A stretch of DNA of 64,000 bases from DASRDZ01 sp035569495 (lineage in GTDB: Bacteria; Chloroflexota; Dormibacteria; Aeolococcales; Aeolococcaceae). Both the position numbers and the translations under genes were made by a program. The notes below the pieces were generated by a model. That model had not been told where the DNA came from, searched no databases, and saw only the letters and a list, made by a program, of their open reading frames with translations. Positions 63,019 through 64,000 of the stretch are shown in pieces (the first letter of the stretch is position 1; the number at the start of each line of letters is the position of its first letter). Where the stretch lies: contig DATMMX010000036.1 of NCBI GenBank assembly GCA_035569495.1, positions 14,376 to 78,375 on the forward strand. The letters are read 5' to 3'.

Positions 63019-63032
63019 TATAGTTTGCGAAG
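63019..63032 (+). promoter_or_regulatory. Promoter/operator motif, catabolic cluster copy B
   Basis: TATAGTTTGCGAAG: -10 TATAGT followed by TTTGCGAAG, the near-palindrome also seen in copy A at 56102. Confidence 0.45.
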
Positions 63033-63057
63033 TTGGAGCCGATAGGAGGTCAGGGGC

Positions 63058-64000
63058 GTGGTCGCGAACATCGAGCGCACCCAGGCGGCGGCGGCGAGCA
63101 GCGGACGGCCCGGCGGACGCCGGTACCGGCTGATCTCCGCCGACAGCCACGTCACCGAGCCCGGTGATCTCTGGACGTCGCGCGTCGACGCCAGGTTCCG
63201 TGACCGCGTGCCGCGGATCGAGCGCTTCGAGAAGGGCGACGCCTGGGTGATGGAGGGAGTGCCCCGGCCCATCGCCTTCGGCTTCACCGTGTGCGCAGGG
63301 AACAAGCCCGAGGACCTGCGCGACTGGATGTTCGTCGAGGAGATGCGCGGCGGCGGCTGGGACCCCAGCCTGCGCATCGGCGAGCTCGACGCCGACAACG
63401 TCGACGCCGAGGTGCTCTTCCCCAACCGCCCCTGGCAGTCGGTGGTCGCCAACCAGGACCCCGAGCTGCACCACGCCATGGTGCGCGCCTACAACGACTG
63501 GCTCTCGGCGTACTGCGCGTACGCGCCCGACCGGCTCGGCGGCGTCGCCGCCATCCCCAACCGCGGTGTGCGCGAGGCGGTCAGGGAGGTCGAGCGGGTG
63601 GCGCAGATGCCCGGCTTCGTCGGCCTGCTGCTCTCCTGCTACCCGCACGGGGACACCAGGATCAGCCCCGAGGACGATGACCTCTGGCGCGCCATCGAGC
63701 AGACCGGCATGCCCATCGCCATCCACATCCTGCTCAACGACCAGATGCCCTTCCAGCTCGACGCCCGCAAGCTGCCCGGCACGGTGCACTTCTACGACGC
63801 GCCCAAGCGCCAGCTGGAGCTGATCTTCGCCGGCGTGCTCGACCGCTTCCCCTCGCTGCAGTTCGTCATGACCGAGGTGGACTGCGGCTGGACCTCGTAC
63901 TTCGCCGAGCAGGCCGACGACAACTACATGCGCCACTCCCAGGCGACGCTCAAGGACCGCCAGCTGCAGCGCATGCCCAGCGAGTACATGCGCGACCACT
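63058..64000 (+). CDS. Amidohydrolase family 2 protein, 5' part (runs off window)
   Basis: 314 residues visible of a metal-dependent TIM-barrel hydrolase/decarboxylase (ACMSD-like amidohydrolase_2). Start GTG 63058 with AGGAGG (63044-63049) upstream. RLISADSHVTEPGDLWTSRV gives the first metal motif (DxH), VRAYNDWLSAYCAYAPDRLGGVAAIP is a family hallmark, then IAIHILLN and TEVDCGWTSYFAEQADD where the second His and Glu/Asp of the site lie. Such proteins open or decarboxylate ring-derived intermediates. The end is beyond base 64000. Promoter motif copy B directly upstream. Confidence 0.88.
   Translation, partial: MVANIERTQAAAASSGRPGGRRYRLISADSHVTEPGDLWTSRVDARFRDRVPRIERFEKGDAWVMEGVPRPIAFGFTVCAGNKPEDLRDWMFVEEMRGGGWDPSLRIGELDADNVDAEVLFPNRPWQSVVANQDPELHHAMVRAYNDWLSAYCAYAPDRLGGVAAIPNRGVREAVREVERVAQMPGFVGLLLSCYPHGDTRISPEDDDLWRAIEQTGMPIAIHILLNDQMPFQLDARKLPGTVHFYDAPKRQLELIFAGVLDRFPSLQFVMTEVDCGWTSYFAEQADDNYMRHSQATLKDRQLQRMPSEYMRDH

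Overview
High-GC bacterial chromosome segment (clearly above 65% G+C by eye) with no rRNA, tRNA, transposase, phage or CRISPR. F420-type LLM oxidoreductases, paired acyl-CoA dehydrogenases, an exosortase with its own tail-bearing clients, sedolisin-type S53 peptidase, short -10 boxes placed directly before start codons, and dense ATGA/GTGA gene overlaps suggest a deep-branching soil-type Gram-positive-like lineage (Dormibacterota/Chloroflexota or near Actinobacteriota). This placement is an inference from gene content only.

Layout. 1-2.6 kb: acetyl-CoA synthetase (cut by the window edge) behind alpha-glucan phosphorylase. 2.7-4.5 kb: a small lipoprotein divergent from an MFS exporter. 4.7-19.6 kb: a cell-surface/export island with a repeat protein, a GT-C membrane glycosyltransferase, a GH26 mannanase-like hydrolase, an Egghead-like processive GT2 with an extracytoplasmic IPT half, an exosortase with an EpsI-like domain translationally coupled to it, a BNR/sialidase-like protein and an S53 peptidase. 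Three of these proteins end in the same SVPE-x-P + transmembrane + arginine-cluster tail, so this looks like a complete, possibly undescribed protein-sorting system sitting on a polysaccharide locus.

19.6-27.2 kb: housekeeping and regulators (TypA, cyclophilin lipoprotein, hemerythrin, alpha/beta hydrolase, GNAT, HxlR, GntR plus a family 5 solute-binding protein). 27.4-40.6 kb: a seven-gene operon in which every junction overlaps. It starts with a LivH-LivM fusion and a very unusual MFS-LivF-LivG fusion, passes through MoxR, DUF58 and a transglutaminase homologue lacking its whole catalytic triad, and ends with two secreted/lipid-anchored proteins, the last a LivJ-like binding protein. Its promoter region carries a candidate GntR operator pair. 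A single Flp pilin gene with a textbook terminator follows.

41-54 kb: aldo/keto reductase, ArsR/Nramp-like pair, polyphosphate kinase, a BNR-repeat protein, chorismate synthase, TSUP transporter, RibF, and a mazEF module (with a perfect operator palindrome) running straight into mtnA and a nucleoside hydrolase. 54-64 kb: a catabolic cluster (LLM flavin/F420 enzymes, GlcG-like protein, cupin, two acyl-CoA dehydrogenases, SnoaL-like protein, SDR, acyl-CoA ligase, amidohydrolase cut by the edge) whose rightward promoters share a sequence motif. Across the window at least eleven genes have a TANNNT box 6-11 nt before the start codon and no Shine-Dalgarno, indicating widespread leaderless transcription.
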